Assembly (NCBI GenBank): GCA_010030605.1
Contig: RHCK01000043.1
Location: 1 to 9,239 of the forward strand
Reading direction: 5' to 3'
DNA: 9,239 bases
From: Acidimicrobiia bacterium
GTDB taxonomy: Bacteria > Actinomycetota > Acidimicrobiia > Acidimicrobiales > Ilumatobacteraceae
Shown here: positions 1 through 5,405 of the stretch, in pieces
Position numbering within the stretch: position 1 is the first letter of the stretch
Layout: every line of letters begins with the position of its first letter
The notes under the pieces: generated by a model
The model's input: the letters and a program-made list of their open reading frames with translations, nothing else
What the model was told of the DNA's origin: nothing
Database searches by the model: none
Translations under genes and position numbers: made by a program

Positions 1-145
1 AGACTAAGAGTCTTGTTTCGACGAAAGCGTCAATACTCCGGCACGATTCATCGAATCGAACGAGATCGGTACGAATGTCCTCGTTCGCGGAAAGATCCAC
101 GAAACGATCATCGCTCGCACCCGACGAGAACGGGTTCGCGACCCG
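1..145 (-). other. Unassigned left edge; possible 5' end of a minus-strand gene
   Basis: No gene can be firmly placed here. On the minus strand the frame is open from the stop of the reductase gene (146-148) to the window edge. From a GTG at 100-98 it reads VDLSANEDIRTDLVRFDESC and continues acidic and soluble-looking to base 2. That composition resembles real protein more than an antisense shadow does. However, there is no Shine-Dalgarno, no leaderless -10 and no motif I recognise. It may be the start of another gene in the same minus-strand unit, or plain intergenic DNA. Confidence 0.25.
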
Positions 146-146
146 T
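130..146 (-). terminator. Candidate hairpin terminator after the deazaflavin reductase gene
   Basis: A 6-bp perfect inverted repeat, ACGGGT / ACCCGT with a 5-nt loop, lies over the last base of the reductase stop codon. A G-U pair can extend it to 7 bp. On the minus strand it is followed by TTCTCGT rather than a U-tract, so it would be a weak intrinsic terminator, of the U-poor kind often proposed in actinomycetes. Termination is inferred from position only. Confidence 0.35.
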
Positions 147-613
147 CAAGAACGACGCAAGGTGACGACCGGGATCACTCGTGACGCGAGGTCGGCCTTG
201 GTTTGGTATTCATCGTAACTCGGCCAGATGGCACACATGATCCGCCACAACGCATCACGACGTTTCGAATCCGTCTCGTGGCTCACGATGGACGCCGTGG
301 CCCATTCGGTGCGCGCACCGATCTGAATCCACACTTCAGGCTCGGCGAGGAGGTTCTCGAACCACAGCGGATTCTCGGGTGCACCGCCCTTCGAGGCGAT
401 GAGGATCACGTCGTTGGTGTCCGGGTCGATGCCGTAGATGAGTGCGCTGCGTTGCCAGTTTCCCGATCGCCGGCCCTTCGTGGTGAGCAACATGCACGGC
501 ACACCGTTCCAGTCGTGGCCGTCGGCACCATTGCTCGAGACGTAACGAGTGATGTGATCACGGACCCATTCGGTCGGGCTGTCGTTGATAGGTGAGGGTG
601 CGGGGCGGGACAT
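146..613 (-). CDS. Deazaflavin (F420)-dependent nitroreductase / quinone reductase family protein (Ddn-like)
   Basis: A 155-aa protein of the Ddn/DUF385 split-barrel family, small cytosolic or membrane-peripheral enzymes that use reduced coenzyme F420 to reduce quinones, nitro compounds or other acceptors. The family pattern is visible: TTKGRRSG at residues 44-51, which in this family lies near the cofactor, then IASKGGAPENPLWFENL at 72-88, and the closing YQTKADLASRVIPVVTLRR near 136-154. Length matches the usual 140-155 aa. The ATG at 613 has no Shine-Dalgarno, but TACGCT lies 6 nt upstream, which suits leaderless initiation. It sits 27 bp downstream of the thioesterase on the same strand, so it may also be read from that promoter. 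The natural substrate cannot be deduced; members range from menaquinone reductases to detoxifying enzymes. Confidence 0.9.
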   Translation of the reverse strand: MSRPAPSPINDSPTEWVRDHITRYVSSNGADGHDWNGVPCMLLTTKGRRSGNWQRSALIYGIDPDTNDVILIASKGGAPENPLWFENLLAEPEVWIQIGARTEWATASIVSHETDSKRRDALWRIMCAIWPSYDEYQTKADLASRVIPVVTLRRS

Positions 614-619
614 GCCGTG

Positions 620-625
620 AGCGTA
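620..625 (-). promoter_or_regulatory. Candidate -10 element for leaderless transcription of the Ddn-like gene
   Basis: On the minus strand the hexamer TACGCT fits TANNNT and lies 6 nt before the ATG at 613. That would put the transcription start on or next to the A of the ATG. No clear -35 is seen. It lies inside the 27-bp gap after the thioesterase gene, so it would be an internal promoter of the pair. The spacing matches two other genes in the window. Confidence 0.4.
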
Positions 626-640
626 ACCCGTCGATCAGAT

Positions 641-1066
641 CTAGGGGGCGAGGTCGAGCAGCCACGTCGGCAAGCGAACCGGACGACCCTTGGAGTCGAC
701 ACAGGCGTGCATGGTGCGAGCGGCGGCATGGACCATTCCCTCGACAGTGAGTAGGTAGGCCATGGAGAACGACGCTCGACTGGCCGCCGACATCGCCAGA
801 TGGATCGTCACGATGTCGTCGAAACGCAGGGGCTTTCGGTACTCGACGTGCGCTTCGAGAACGGCGTAGTCGACCCCGTCAATACGCAGTTCGGTGTACG
901 GGTGACCGAGGTGGCGCAGGTAGGCCACGCGAGCCTCCTCCAGATACGGCAGGTAGCGACTGTGGTGGACGATTCCCATCGCATCGGTCTCGGAGAATCG
1001 CACCCGGATTCGATGCTCGAAGGGGTAGTCCGAGAGACGTGAGGACGGCTCGGGCATCGAACGCAT
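641..1066 (-). CDS. Acyl-CoA thioesterase, YbgC/FadM-type 4-hydroxybenzoyl-CoA thioesterase (hotdog) fold
   Basis: A 141-aa hotdog-fold protein that probably hydrolyses an acyl-CoA thioester in the cytosol. The 4HBT signature is clear near the N-terminus: RVRFSETDAMGIVHHSRYLP (residues 21-40), with D28 at the position of the catalytic aspartate of 4HBT/YbgC enzymes, then YLEEARVAYL, and the central EAHVEYRKPLRFDD segment that packs the sheet. Length is typical (130-145 aa). The frame stays open upstream to 1369, but that extension runs antisense through the cold-shock gene and is not family-like. I chose the ATG at 1066 because TACGGT lies exactly 6 nt upstream; an ATG at 1057 is the alternative. 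It probably shares a transcript with the Ddn-like gene 27 bp downstream. Acyl substrate unknown; members include menaquinone-pathway and housekeeping thioesterases. Confidence 0.88.
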   Translation of the reverse strand: MRSMPEPSSRLSDYPFEHRIRVRFSETDAMGIVHHSRYLPYLEEARVAYLRHLGHPYTELRIDGVDYAVLEAHVEYRKPLRFDDIVTIHLAMSAASRASFSMAYLLTVEGMVHAAARTMHACVDSKGRPVRLPTWLLDLAP

Positions 1067-1072
1067 GGTGCG

Positions 1073-1078
1073 ACCGTA
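1073..1078 (-). promoter_or_regulatory. Candidate -10 element for leaderless transcription of the thioesterase gene
   Basis: TACGGT on the minus strand (TANNNT) is followed by CGCACC and then the ATG at 1066, a 6-nt gap suited to leaderless initiation. No convincing -35 lies at the standard distance; the nearest candidate, TTCCAC, is weak. This site also decides between the two possible starts of the gene. Confidence 0.45.
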
Positions 1079-1109
1079 CCGTCTCGTCGGGCGTGGTGGA
1101 ATTCCGGTG

Positions 1110-1138
1110 TGTACACGGCGAAATTCTTGGCATAAAGT
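1110..1138 (+). promoter_or_regulatory. Sigma70-like promoter of the cold-shock gene
   Basis: TGTACA at 1110-1115 matches TTGACA at four of six positions. A 17-bp spacer follows, then TAAAGT at 1133-1138, four of six against TATAAT including the first two and last positions. A start near 1145 would give a leader of about 30 nt ending in the purine run GAGAGAG at 1166-1172, two bases before the ATG. The leader is short compared with the long, thermosensing leader of E. coli cspA, so I see no sequence basis for that mode of regulation. Confidence 0.55.
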
Positions 1139-1174
1139 TCGCTCGTCGGGCACACAGTCCGGCTCGAGAGAGAA

Positions 1175-1390
1175 ATGAGTACCGCCGTGGCGATCGGCAC
1201 CGTGAAGTTTTTCAACGCCGAAAAGGGCTATGGATTCATCTCCCGTGAAGACGGTCCCGATGTGTTCGTGCACTTCTCCCAAATCCAGTCCAAGGGTTTC
1301 CGCACCTTGAACGAAGGTCAGCAGGTCGAGTTCGAAATCGGTCAGGGACGCAAGGGCGACGAGGCCCAAAACGTCCGCCCGATCAGCTGA
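1175..1390 (+). CDS. csp: Cold-shock protein, CspA family
   Basis: A 71-aa single OB-fold cold-shock domain protein that binds single-stranded RNA or DNA and acts as an RNA chaperone. The opening GTVKFFNAEKGYGFISREDG (residues 8-27) contains the RNP1-type motif KGYGFI. The RNP2-type motif VFVHFS follows a few residues later, and the fifth-strand region ends in NVRPIS. Length and spacing are normal for the family (65-72 aa), with no extra domain. Translation probably starts at the ATG at 1175, after a purine-rich leader with a good promoter upstream. The gene is divergent from the thioesterase and convergent with ybaK, so it is most likely monocistronic. Whether it is cold-induced or constitutive cannot be told from the sequence; many actinobacterial paralogues are constitutive. 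Confidence 0.96.
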   Translation: MSTAVAIGTVKFFNAEKGYGFISREDGPDVFVHFSQIQSKGFRTLNEGQQVEFEIGQGRKGDEAQNVRPIS

Positions 1391-1402
1391 ATCCGCGTTC
1401 GC

Positions 1403-1416
1403 TCGTCACGCGACGA
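1403..1416. terminator. Weak hairpin between convergent csp and ybaK
   Basis: TCGTC / GACGA arms of 5 bp with a 4-nt loop lie over the ybaK stop codon (1406-1408), 12 bp after the csp stop codon. A competing CGCGT / ACGCG pairing (1394-1398 with 1408-1412) is possible. Neither has a U-tract. It may serve as a shared terminator for the two converging genes, but the stem is short. Confidence 0.25.
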
Positions 1417-1936
1417 TCGGCGCCGAAATGGCGTCGAGAACCGAGATCAGATCGGCGCCCGCGATCTCGATGTCGAGTCCGCGTTTTCCGCCGGACACGA
1501 AGATGGTCGGGTGCGCGGTCGCGGACACGTCGATCACGGTGACCGATGATTTCTTCTGCCCGAACGGGCTGATTCCGCCGACCACGTAACCGGTCAATCG
1601 TTCGGCGACCGCGGGAGCCATCATGTCGGCCCGCTTGGCTCCGACGGCGATGGCCATGGCTTTCAAGGACAACGAACCCGATACCGGGACGATGCCCACG
1701 GCATGACGATGCGAGCCCGATCCGGAGTCATTGATTTCGACCAGCAAAGTCTTGAAGACACGGGACTCGTCCACCCCGAGAGCGTTGGCGGCCGCTTTGC
1801 CGTAACCGATGTCGCCCGTCGTGGCGGGATGATCGAATTGATGAATCACGAAAGGCACGCCGGCGCGTTCGAGAGCGAGGATCGCCGGTGTGCCTCCACC
1901 GGACGACGGCCTTTTCGGTGTGGGCGACTTGCTCAT
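1406..1936 (-). CDS. ybaK: Cys-tRNA(Pro) deacylase, YbaK/EbsC family
   Basis: A 176-aa trans-editing enzyme of the YbaK/INS family, which clears cysteine wrongly attached to tRNA(Pro) by prolyl-tRNA synthetase, in the cytosol. Diagnostic features are VFKTLL (60-65), where K62 matches the conserved lysine of E. coli YbaK; GGISPFGQKKS (120-130), the family's signature loop; and TIFVSGGKRGLDIEI (144-158). The core length is normal; residues 1-15 form a short basic/Gly-Ser tail not found in E. coli YbaK. I chose the ATG at 1936. An ATG at 1984 is also in frame, but it adds a non-conserved stretch and reaches almost to the start of helR. TACTCT lies 10 nt upstream of the chosen ATG, giving a very short or absent leader. 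The gene is divergent from helR, with 67 bp between start codons. Confidence 0.93.
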   Translation of the reverse strand: MSKSPTPKRPSSGGGTPAILALERAGVPFVIHQFDHPATTGDIGYGKAAANALGVDESRVFKTLLVEINDSGSGSHRHAVGIVPVSGSLSLKAMAIAVGAKRADMMAPAVAERLTGYVVGGISPFGQKKSSVTVIDVSATAHPTIFVSGGKRGLDIEIAGADLISVLDAISAPIVA

Positions 1937-1945
1937 GGCTGCTTG

Positions 1946-1972
1946 TAGAGTACCGAGACCCCGAATTTTCGG
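1946..1972. promoter_or_regulatory. Divergent control region between ybaK and helR
   Basis: The 67 bp between the two start codons hold a minus-strand TACTCT (1947-1952), the likely -10 of ybaK. Nearly superimposed on it is a plus-strand TAGAGT (1946-1951) that could serve helR, though without a good -35. Ten bases further lies the inverted repeat CCGAA-TT-TTCGG (1961-1972), 5-bp arms around a 2-bp centre. Such a palindrome could be an operator acting on either gene. I do not recognise a rifamycin-associated element here, although that element controls helR-type genes in some mycobacteria and streptomycetes. Confidence 0.35.
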
Positions 1973-2003
1973 AATCACTCGCATTCACAGGGACCAACGG
2001 GCG

Positions 2004-4181
2004 ATGACAGCACAGCATCCGGACTTCGACGAGGAGCAGGCGTACATCGACCACGCCTATGCCTGTCTCGAGGCCAGTCGCACCGACGCGTGGAAGATGC
2101 GGGACCTCACCGAGTCCGGCACCGGCGGGACGATGCAGAATCGTTTCGAACGCAATGCCATCGACGAGGCATTGTTGAAGCGACTCACCGACCTCGATCT
2201 GGGCGACGCCGCACTGGTGTTCGGTCGCATCGACCGTTTGGCCGACGAGGTCGACGGTGGAGCAGCGACCGGGATCGAGAGTTTTCACATCGGTCGTCTC
2301 GCGGTCTCCGATGAGAACCGTGAACCCGTCGTGGTGGACTGGCGTGCGCCGGTCGCCGAGCCCTTCTATCGCGCGACCGGTCGCAACCCGATGGGATTGG
2401 CGCGACGCCGTCACTTCGTGGTGCACGGTCGGGTTCTGCAAGGGATCGAGGACGAGTTGTTCGGGGGTGGACACCTCGGCGTGGGCGCCGACGACGGTCT
2501 CGACATGGATTCCGATGGCGGAGCGACCCAGGCCGTCACCGGCTTGCGCGGCTACAGCACCTTGCTGGCATCCATCGAACGTGGTCGCTCGGGTCAACTC
2601 GGCGACATCGTGGCGACCATCCAGGCCGAACAGGACGAGATCATTCGCTCGCCACAAGGTGGAGTGCTGGTCGTGCAGGGTGGCCCGGGCACGGGCAAAA
2701 CCGTGGTGGCACTTCATCGCGCCGCCTACCTGCTGTACACCAATCGCTTCCCCCTCGAGGACCAAGGAGTGTTGGTTATCGGGCCGAATCGCGTGTTCCT
2801 TCGCTACATCGAACGCGTGCTCCCGTCGCTGGGAGAAGCAGGAGTGGAGCAGGTCATTCTGCAGGATCTGGTGCCCGACGTTCGTTGGGTCACCTCCGGT
2901 GGTGGTCGCCCCGACGGAGTTCTCGCCGCTCGTGTGAAAGGCGACGAGCGAATGTCCGATGTCATTCGCAAGGCGGTGAAGGATCGAGAACGTCCATTGC
3001 GCGAGGACATGCGGTTTCCGTTCCGACACGGATACGTGCGGATGCGTGCCGACGAGACCGAACGCATCATCAAGAGCGCACGTCGCCGATTCCATCGTCA
3101 CAATCCGGCCAGCCGCTGGGTGGAGAACGAACTCTGGCAGGCGATGGCGGACACATGGCGCGACGGCGATGCCACCGGTTCGCAGGTGCGTGAGGCCTTG
3201 AAGGGCAATGACGAGGCACGAGCGATGATCGATCGCATTTGGCCGCGACTCACCCCGGCTCAGTTGTTGCACGATCTCTTCGGATCGAAGGCGTTGTTGA
3301 AACTGGCGAACGGTGGACGTTTCGACGACGACGAAATTCAGTCCTTGCACCGCGAACGATCGGAATTCCTGGATGACGTGCGGTGGACTCCGGCCGATGC
3401 CGCCTTGTTGGACGAAGCGCGTGTTCATCTCGGCCCGCTTCCACGAAAAAACGGCAAGGTCGACGAATCGGACGAGATCCGCACCTACGGCCACATCGTC
3501 GTCGACGAAGTTCAGGATCTTTCACCGATGCAGTTGGCCATGGTGACCCGACGCTCGTTGTCGGGATCGTTGACGGTGGTGGGCGATCTGGCCCAGGCCA
3601 CGGGCGCCCACGCTCCGTCCACGTGGAACGACGTGCTCGATCATCTTCCCGAACGCAAGCCGAGTCGGGTGATCGGGCTCTCGGTGGGCTACCGCATCCC
3701 GGGTCAGATCATGGAGCTCGCCACGCGGGTCATGCACGCGGCGGCTCCTGGTTTGGTGGCGCCCCGCGCGGTTCGCGAGGGTGTGGCTCCGCCACGGGTC
3801 GTTCGCGTCGAGGTGGCCGACGAACTGTTGGCGACCGTGGCCAACGAAACGCGCGGTTTGGTCGAGCAGATTGGCGGAGGAAACGTGGCCGTCGTGGTTC
3901 CCGACGCGATGGCCGACGCGACGAGCGAGTACTTCAGTGCGATCGGAATCGAACATGGTCGAGCCGCGAGCTCCGCATTGGATTCGGGCATCACCATCGT
4001 TCCGGTGGGCTTGGTGAAGGGCCTCGAGCTCGATGGCGTCGTCGTGGTGGAGCCGTCGCGAATCGTGCGCGGCGAACCACAAGGAATGAGGGCCTTGTAC
4101 GTGGCCTTGACGCGATCGACGCAACGTCTCACGGTGGTGCACGCCGAAGAACTTCCCGAGCCGATGCGCCCGCGCGACTGA
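2004..4181 (+). CDS. helR: RNA polymerase recycling ATPase HelR/HelD (UvrD-like superfamily 1)
   Basis: A 725-aa cytosolic ATPase of the HelD family, which binds RNA polymerase and dislodges stalled complexes from nucleic acid. In mycobacteria and Streptomyces, HelR also displaces rifamycin. The order fits class II (actinobacterial) HelD. An N-terminal helical, coiled-coil-like part contains QNRFERNAIDEALLKRLTDL, and FGRIDRL follows. Next come VVVDWRAPVAEPFYRAT and the Q-motif-like TIQAEQDEIIRSP. Walker A is GGPGTGKT (226-233, K232), Walker B is VDEVQDLSP (D501, E502), and later motifs are VGDLAQATG, GYRIPGQIME, VKGLELDGVVVVEP and ALYVALTRSTQR (R704). An acidic FDDDE at 440-444, before WTPADAALLDEA, lies where the drug-displacing primary-channel loop is expected. 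The ATG at 2004 starts the conserved EEQAYID region; upstream in-frame codons run antisense into ybaK. Length is close to M. smegmatis HelD. Whether it confers rifamycin resistance is inference. Confidence 0.93.
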   Translation: MTAQHPDFDEEQAYIDHAYACLEASRTDAWKMRDLTESGTGGTMQNRFERNAIDEALLKRLTDLDLGDAALVFGRIDRLADEVDGGAATGIESFHIGRLAVSDENREPVVVDWRAPVAEPFYRATGRNPMGLARRRHFVVHGRVLQGIEDELFGGGHLGVGADDGLDMDSDGGATQAVTGLRGYSTLLASIERGRSGQLGDIVATIQAEQDEIIRSPQGGVLVVQGGPGTGKTVVALHRAAYLLYTNRFPLEDQGVLVIGPNRVFLRYIERVLPSLGEAGVEQVILQDLVPDVRWVTSGGGRPDGVLAARVKGDERMSDVIRKAVKDRERPLREDMRFPFRHGYVRMRADETERIIKSARRRFHRHNPASRWVENELWQAMADTWRDGDATGSQVREALKGNDEARAMIDRIWPRLTPAQLLHDLFGSKALLKLANGGRFDDDEIQSLHRERSEFLDDVRWTPADAALLDEARVHLGPLPRKNGKVDESDEIRTYGHIVVDEVQDLSPMQLAMVTRRSLSGSLTVVGDLAQATGAHAPSTWNDVLDHLPERKPSRVIGLSVGYRIPGQIMELATRVMHAAAPGLVAPRAVREGVAPPRVVRVEVADELLATVANETRGLVEQIGGGNVAVVVPDAMADATSEYFSAIGIEHGRAASSALDSGITIVPVGLVKGLELDGVVVVEPSRIVRGEPQGMRALYVALTRSTQRLTVVHAEELPEPMRPRD

Positions 4182-4194
4182 CCGACGTCAGTCG
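4175..4194. terminator. 8-bp perfect stem-tetraloop spanning both stop codons of helR and the lipoprotein gene
   Basis: CGACTGAC (4175-4182), loop CGAC, then GTCAGTCG (4187-4194), all eight pairs perfect. The left arm contains the helR stop TGA and the right arm the reverse-complemented stop of the lipoprotein gene, so the element is symmetric in position as well as sequence. No U-tract follows on either strand. It is a plausible bidirectional terminator or RNA 3'-end stabiliser for the two converging transcripts. Confidence 0.5.
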
Positions 4195-4646
4195 AGATAT
4201 TCGCGGATCACTTCACCGGCGAATTTGGCGGCTTTGTCGGCATCGGCCGGCCGATTGCGTTCGACGGCGGTGCGCGCCAGATCGACCATACGTCCGAGCG
4301 ATTCCGCGGTGCCCGGGCTGGAGTCGGACACTTCGGTCTCGACGGCCGACCACAATGCCTCGATCTCGGCCAACACGTCGTTCTTTCCGGCCGCCGTCTT
4401 GCCCGACGCGTTCGGTCCGATGTACGACGACAACGACTTCATCGCCTCACTGAGCCTCGGAAGCAGTTCGCTCGCGGGCCCGGACGGAAGCGTGGTGGTG
4501 ACGAGGCTCGGGATGGTCGTTCCTTCGGAGGCGTCGTACGTGGTGGGGGCGCAGCCGGCGAGCGTGATCGAAGCCAGTGTCGCGAGAAGGGAAACCCGGC
4601 GTGAGCGACCTCGAACTCGCCGGCGACCGGAATCGATCGAATTCAT
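4188..4646 (-). CDS. Small lipoprotein of unknown function, co-transcribed with the DtxR-type regulator
   Basis: A 152-aa protein with a classic lipoprotein leader: a very basic n-region (GRRRVRGRSRR, 7-17), a hydrophobic stretch (VSLLATLASIT, 18-28) and the lipobox LAGC with C32 as the lipidated cysteine. SRRVSLL resembles a twin-arginine motif without the usual Phe, so Tat export is possible. The mature part starts with a Thr/Ser/Pro-rich linker to about residue 56 and then appears wholly helical, roughly 57-152. It has no cysteine after C32 and no histidine, so direct metal binding through those residues is unlikely. The start lies 2 nt after the stop of the DtxR-family gene, which implies translational coupling. 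I do not recognise the family. It would sit on the outer face of the cytoplasmic membrane. Confidence 0.75.
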   Translation of the reverse strand: MNSIDSGRRRVRGRSRRVSLLATLASITLAGCAPTTYDASEGTTIPSLVTTTLPSGPASELLPRLSEAMKSLSSYIGPNASGKTAAGKNDVLAEIEALWSAVETEVSDSSPGTAESLGRMVDLARTAVERNRPADADKAAKFAGEVIREYLD

Positions 4647-4648
4647 GA

Positions 4649-5311
4649 TCAGGTGGTGACCAGGATGCGGGCCGATGCGAACGCGTCGACGTCGATGGTT
4701 CGACCGTCGATGACCACCGAAATGGTTCCATCCGACGGCTTGTCGCGCACCTCGCCGTTGTACCCGGGAAGAATGCATGACTGCTGGAGGAAGTCGAGCA
4801 AGCCCGGTGTGAATTCGAGTTCCTCCGGAATGCGCGAGACGACGAAACGATCGCCCACCGACACCGCGGACAGGGGAACGGCCTCGGGGTCGATGTAACT
4901 CGACCCGGGAATGGGGTTGCCGTGGGGGCAGGTGGTGGGCGCGCCGAGAACGCGATTCATGGCCGCCTCGACTTCGTCGCTCATCACGTGTTCCCATTTG
5001 CCCGCTTCGCGATGCGCATCGGACCAACTGAGTCCGAGAATGTCGGTGAGAAAACGTTCGGCCAACCGATGTCGGCGCACGACCTGGTTCGCGAGTCGCA
5101 ACCCTTCATCGGTGAGCGCGATGTTGTTCGCGTCGGAGGTGACCAACCCGACCTTGGTCATCTTCTCGATCATCTGGGAGACCGAGGCGCGACTGACGTT
5201 CAAGCGTTCGGCGATGCGAGCTCGGATGACGTCGAGGTCGTCCTCGTGCAGTTCGAAGATGCACTCGCAGTATTCCTCGAAGGCGGGATGGCGCTCGGTC
5301 GAGGGGATCAT
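4649..5311 (-). CDS. DtxR/IdeR/MntR-family metal-dependent transcriptional regulator
   Basis: A 220-aa three-domain DtxR-type regulator, expected to bind DNA when loaded with Fe(II) or Mn(II). A winged helix covers residues 10-72, with recognition segment SRASVSQMIEKMTKVGLV (40-57). The dimerisation/metal domain has VVRRHRLAERFLTDILGL (77-94), WEHVMSDEVE (106-115) and CPHGNPIPG (128-136). A C-terminal FeoA/SH3-like domain spans about 145-220. By alignment to DtxR, ancillary ligands H81, E85 and H100 (H79, E83, H98) are kept, and so are E107 and H108 (E105, H106). The Cys102 position is G104, however, and the Met10 position is E13. An acidic residue there recalls MntR's Asp8, so Mn(II) is as likely a cofactor as Fe(II). 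I prefer the ATG at 5311, placed 7 nt after a TACACT -10; a GTG at 5329 is the alternative. The lipoprotein follows at once. Confidence 0.9.
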   Translation of the reverse strand: MIPSTERHPAFEEYCECIFELHEDDLDVIRARIAERLNVSRASVSQMIEKMTKVGLVTSDANNIALTDEGLRLANQVVRRHRLAERFLTDILGLSWSDAHREAGKWEHVMSDEVEAAMNRVLGAPTTCPHGNPIPGSSYIDPEAVPLSAVSVGDRFVVSRIPEELEFTPGLLDFLQQSCILPGYNGEVRDKPSDGTISVVIDGRTIDVDAFASARILVTT

Positions 5312-5318
5312 GAATGCA

Positions 5319-5333
5319 AGTGTACCCACGGGT
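5319..5333 (-). promoter_or_regulatory. Leaderless promoter and possible operator of the DtxR-family gene
   Basis: TACACT on the minus strand (5319-5324) lies 7 nt before the ATG at 5311, a good TANNNT -10 for leaderless initiation. No clear -35 is visible. Adjoining it and sharing base 5324 is the short palindrome ACCC-AC-GGGT (5324-5333). The heptamer ACCCACG within it recurs at 5396-5402, just inside the ALDH end of the gap. A regulator binding there would block the promoter, so autoregulation is possible. The site does not resemble the DtxR/IdeR box consensus. Confidence 0.4.
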
Positions 5334-5405
5334 GTTGACGGGTCGTTTGGCGAGCCTCGGGTCGGGGATGTGACGAATCATTCACCGGGCGAACAACCCA
5401 CGTTC

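Noticed and set aside
1139..1174. Possible cspA-like thermosensing leader
   Set aside because: The inferred leader is only about 30 nt, with no stable alternative pairings or cold-box-like sequence that I can recognise.
1067..1369. 101-residue N-terminal extension of the thioesterase frame
   Set aside because: It runs antisense through the cold-shock gene, adds nothing family-like, and a TANNNT lies 6 nt before the ATG at 1066.
1728..3494. 588-codon open frame on the minus strand opposite helR
   Set aside because: It lies antisense to a gene with every HelD motif, has no recognisable domain, and is open because of GC-rich codon structure. It also starts and ends inside real genes.
3383..4453. 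356-codon plus-strand frame over the 3' half of helR and into the lipoprotein gene
   Set aside because: It is an out-of-frame reading of helR with very high Arg/Gly content and no start signal.
5312..5405. IdeR/DtxR iron box upstream of the regulator
   Set aside because: No 19-bp interrupted palindrome resembling the iron-box consensus is present; only the short ACCC-AC-GGGT palindrome is seen.
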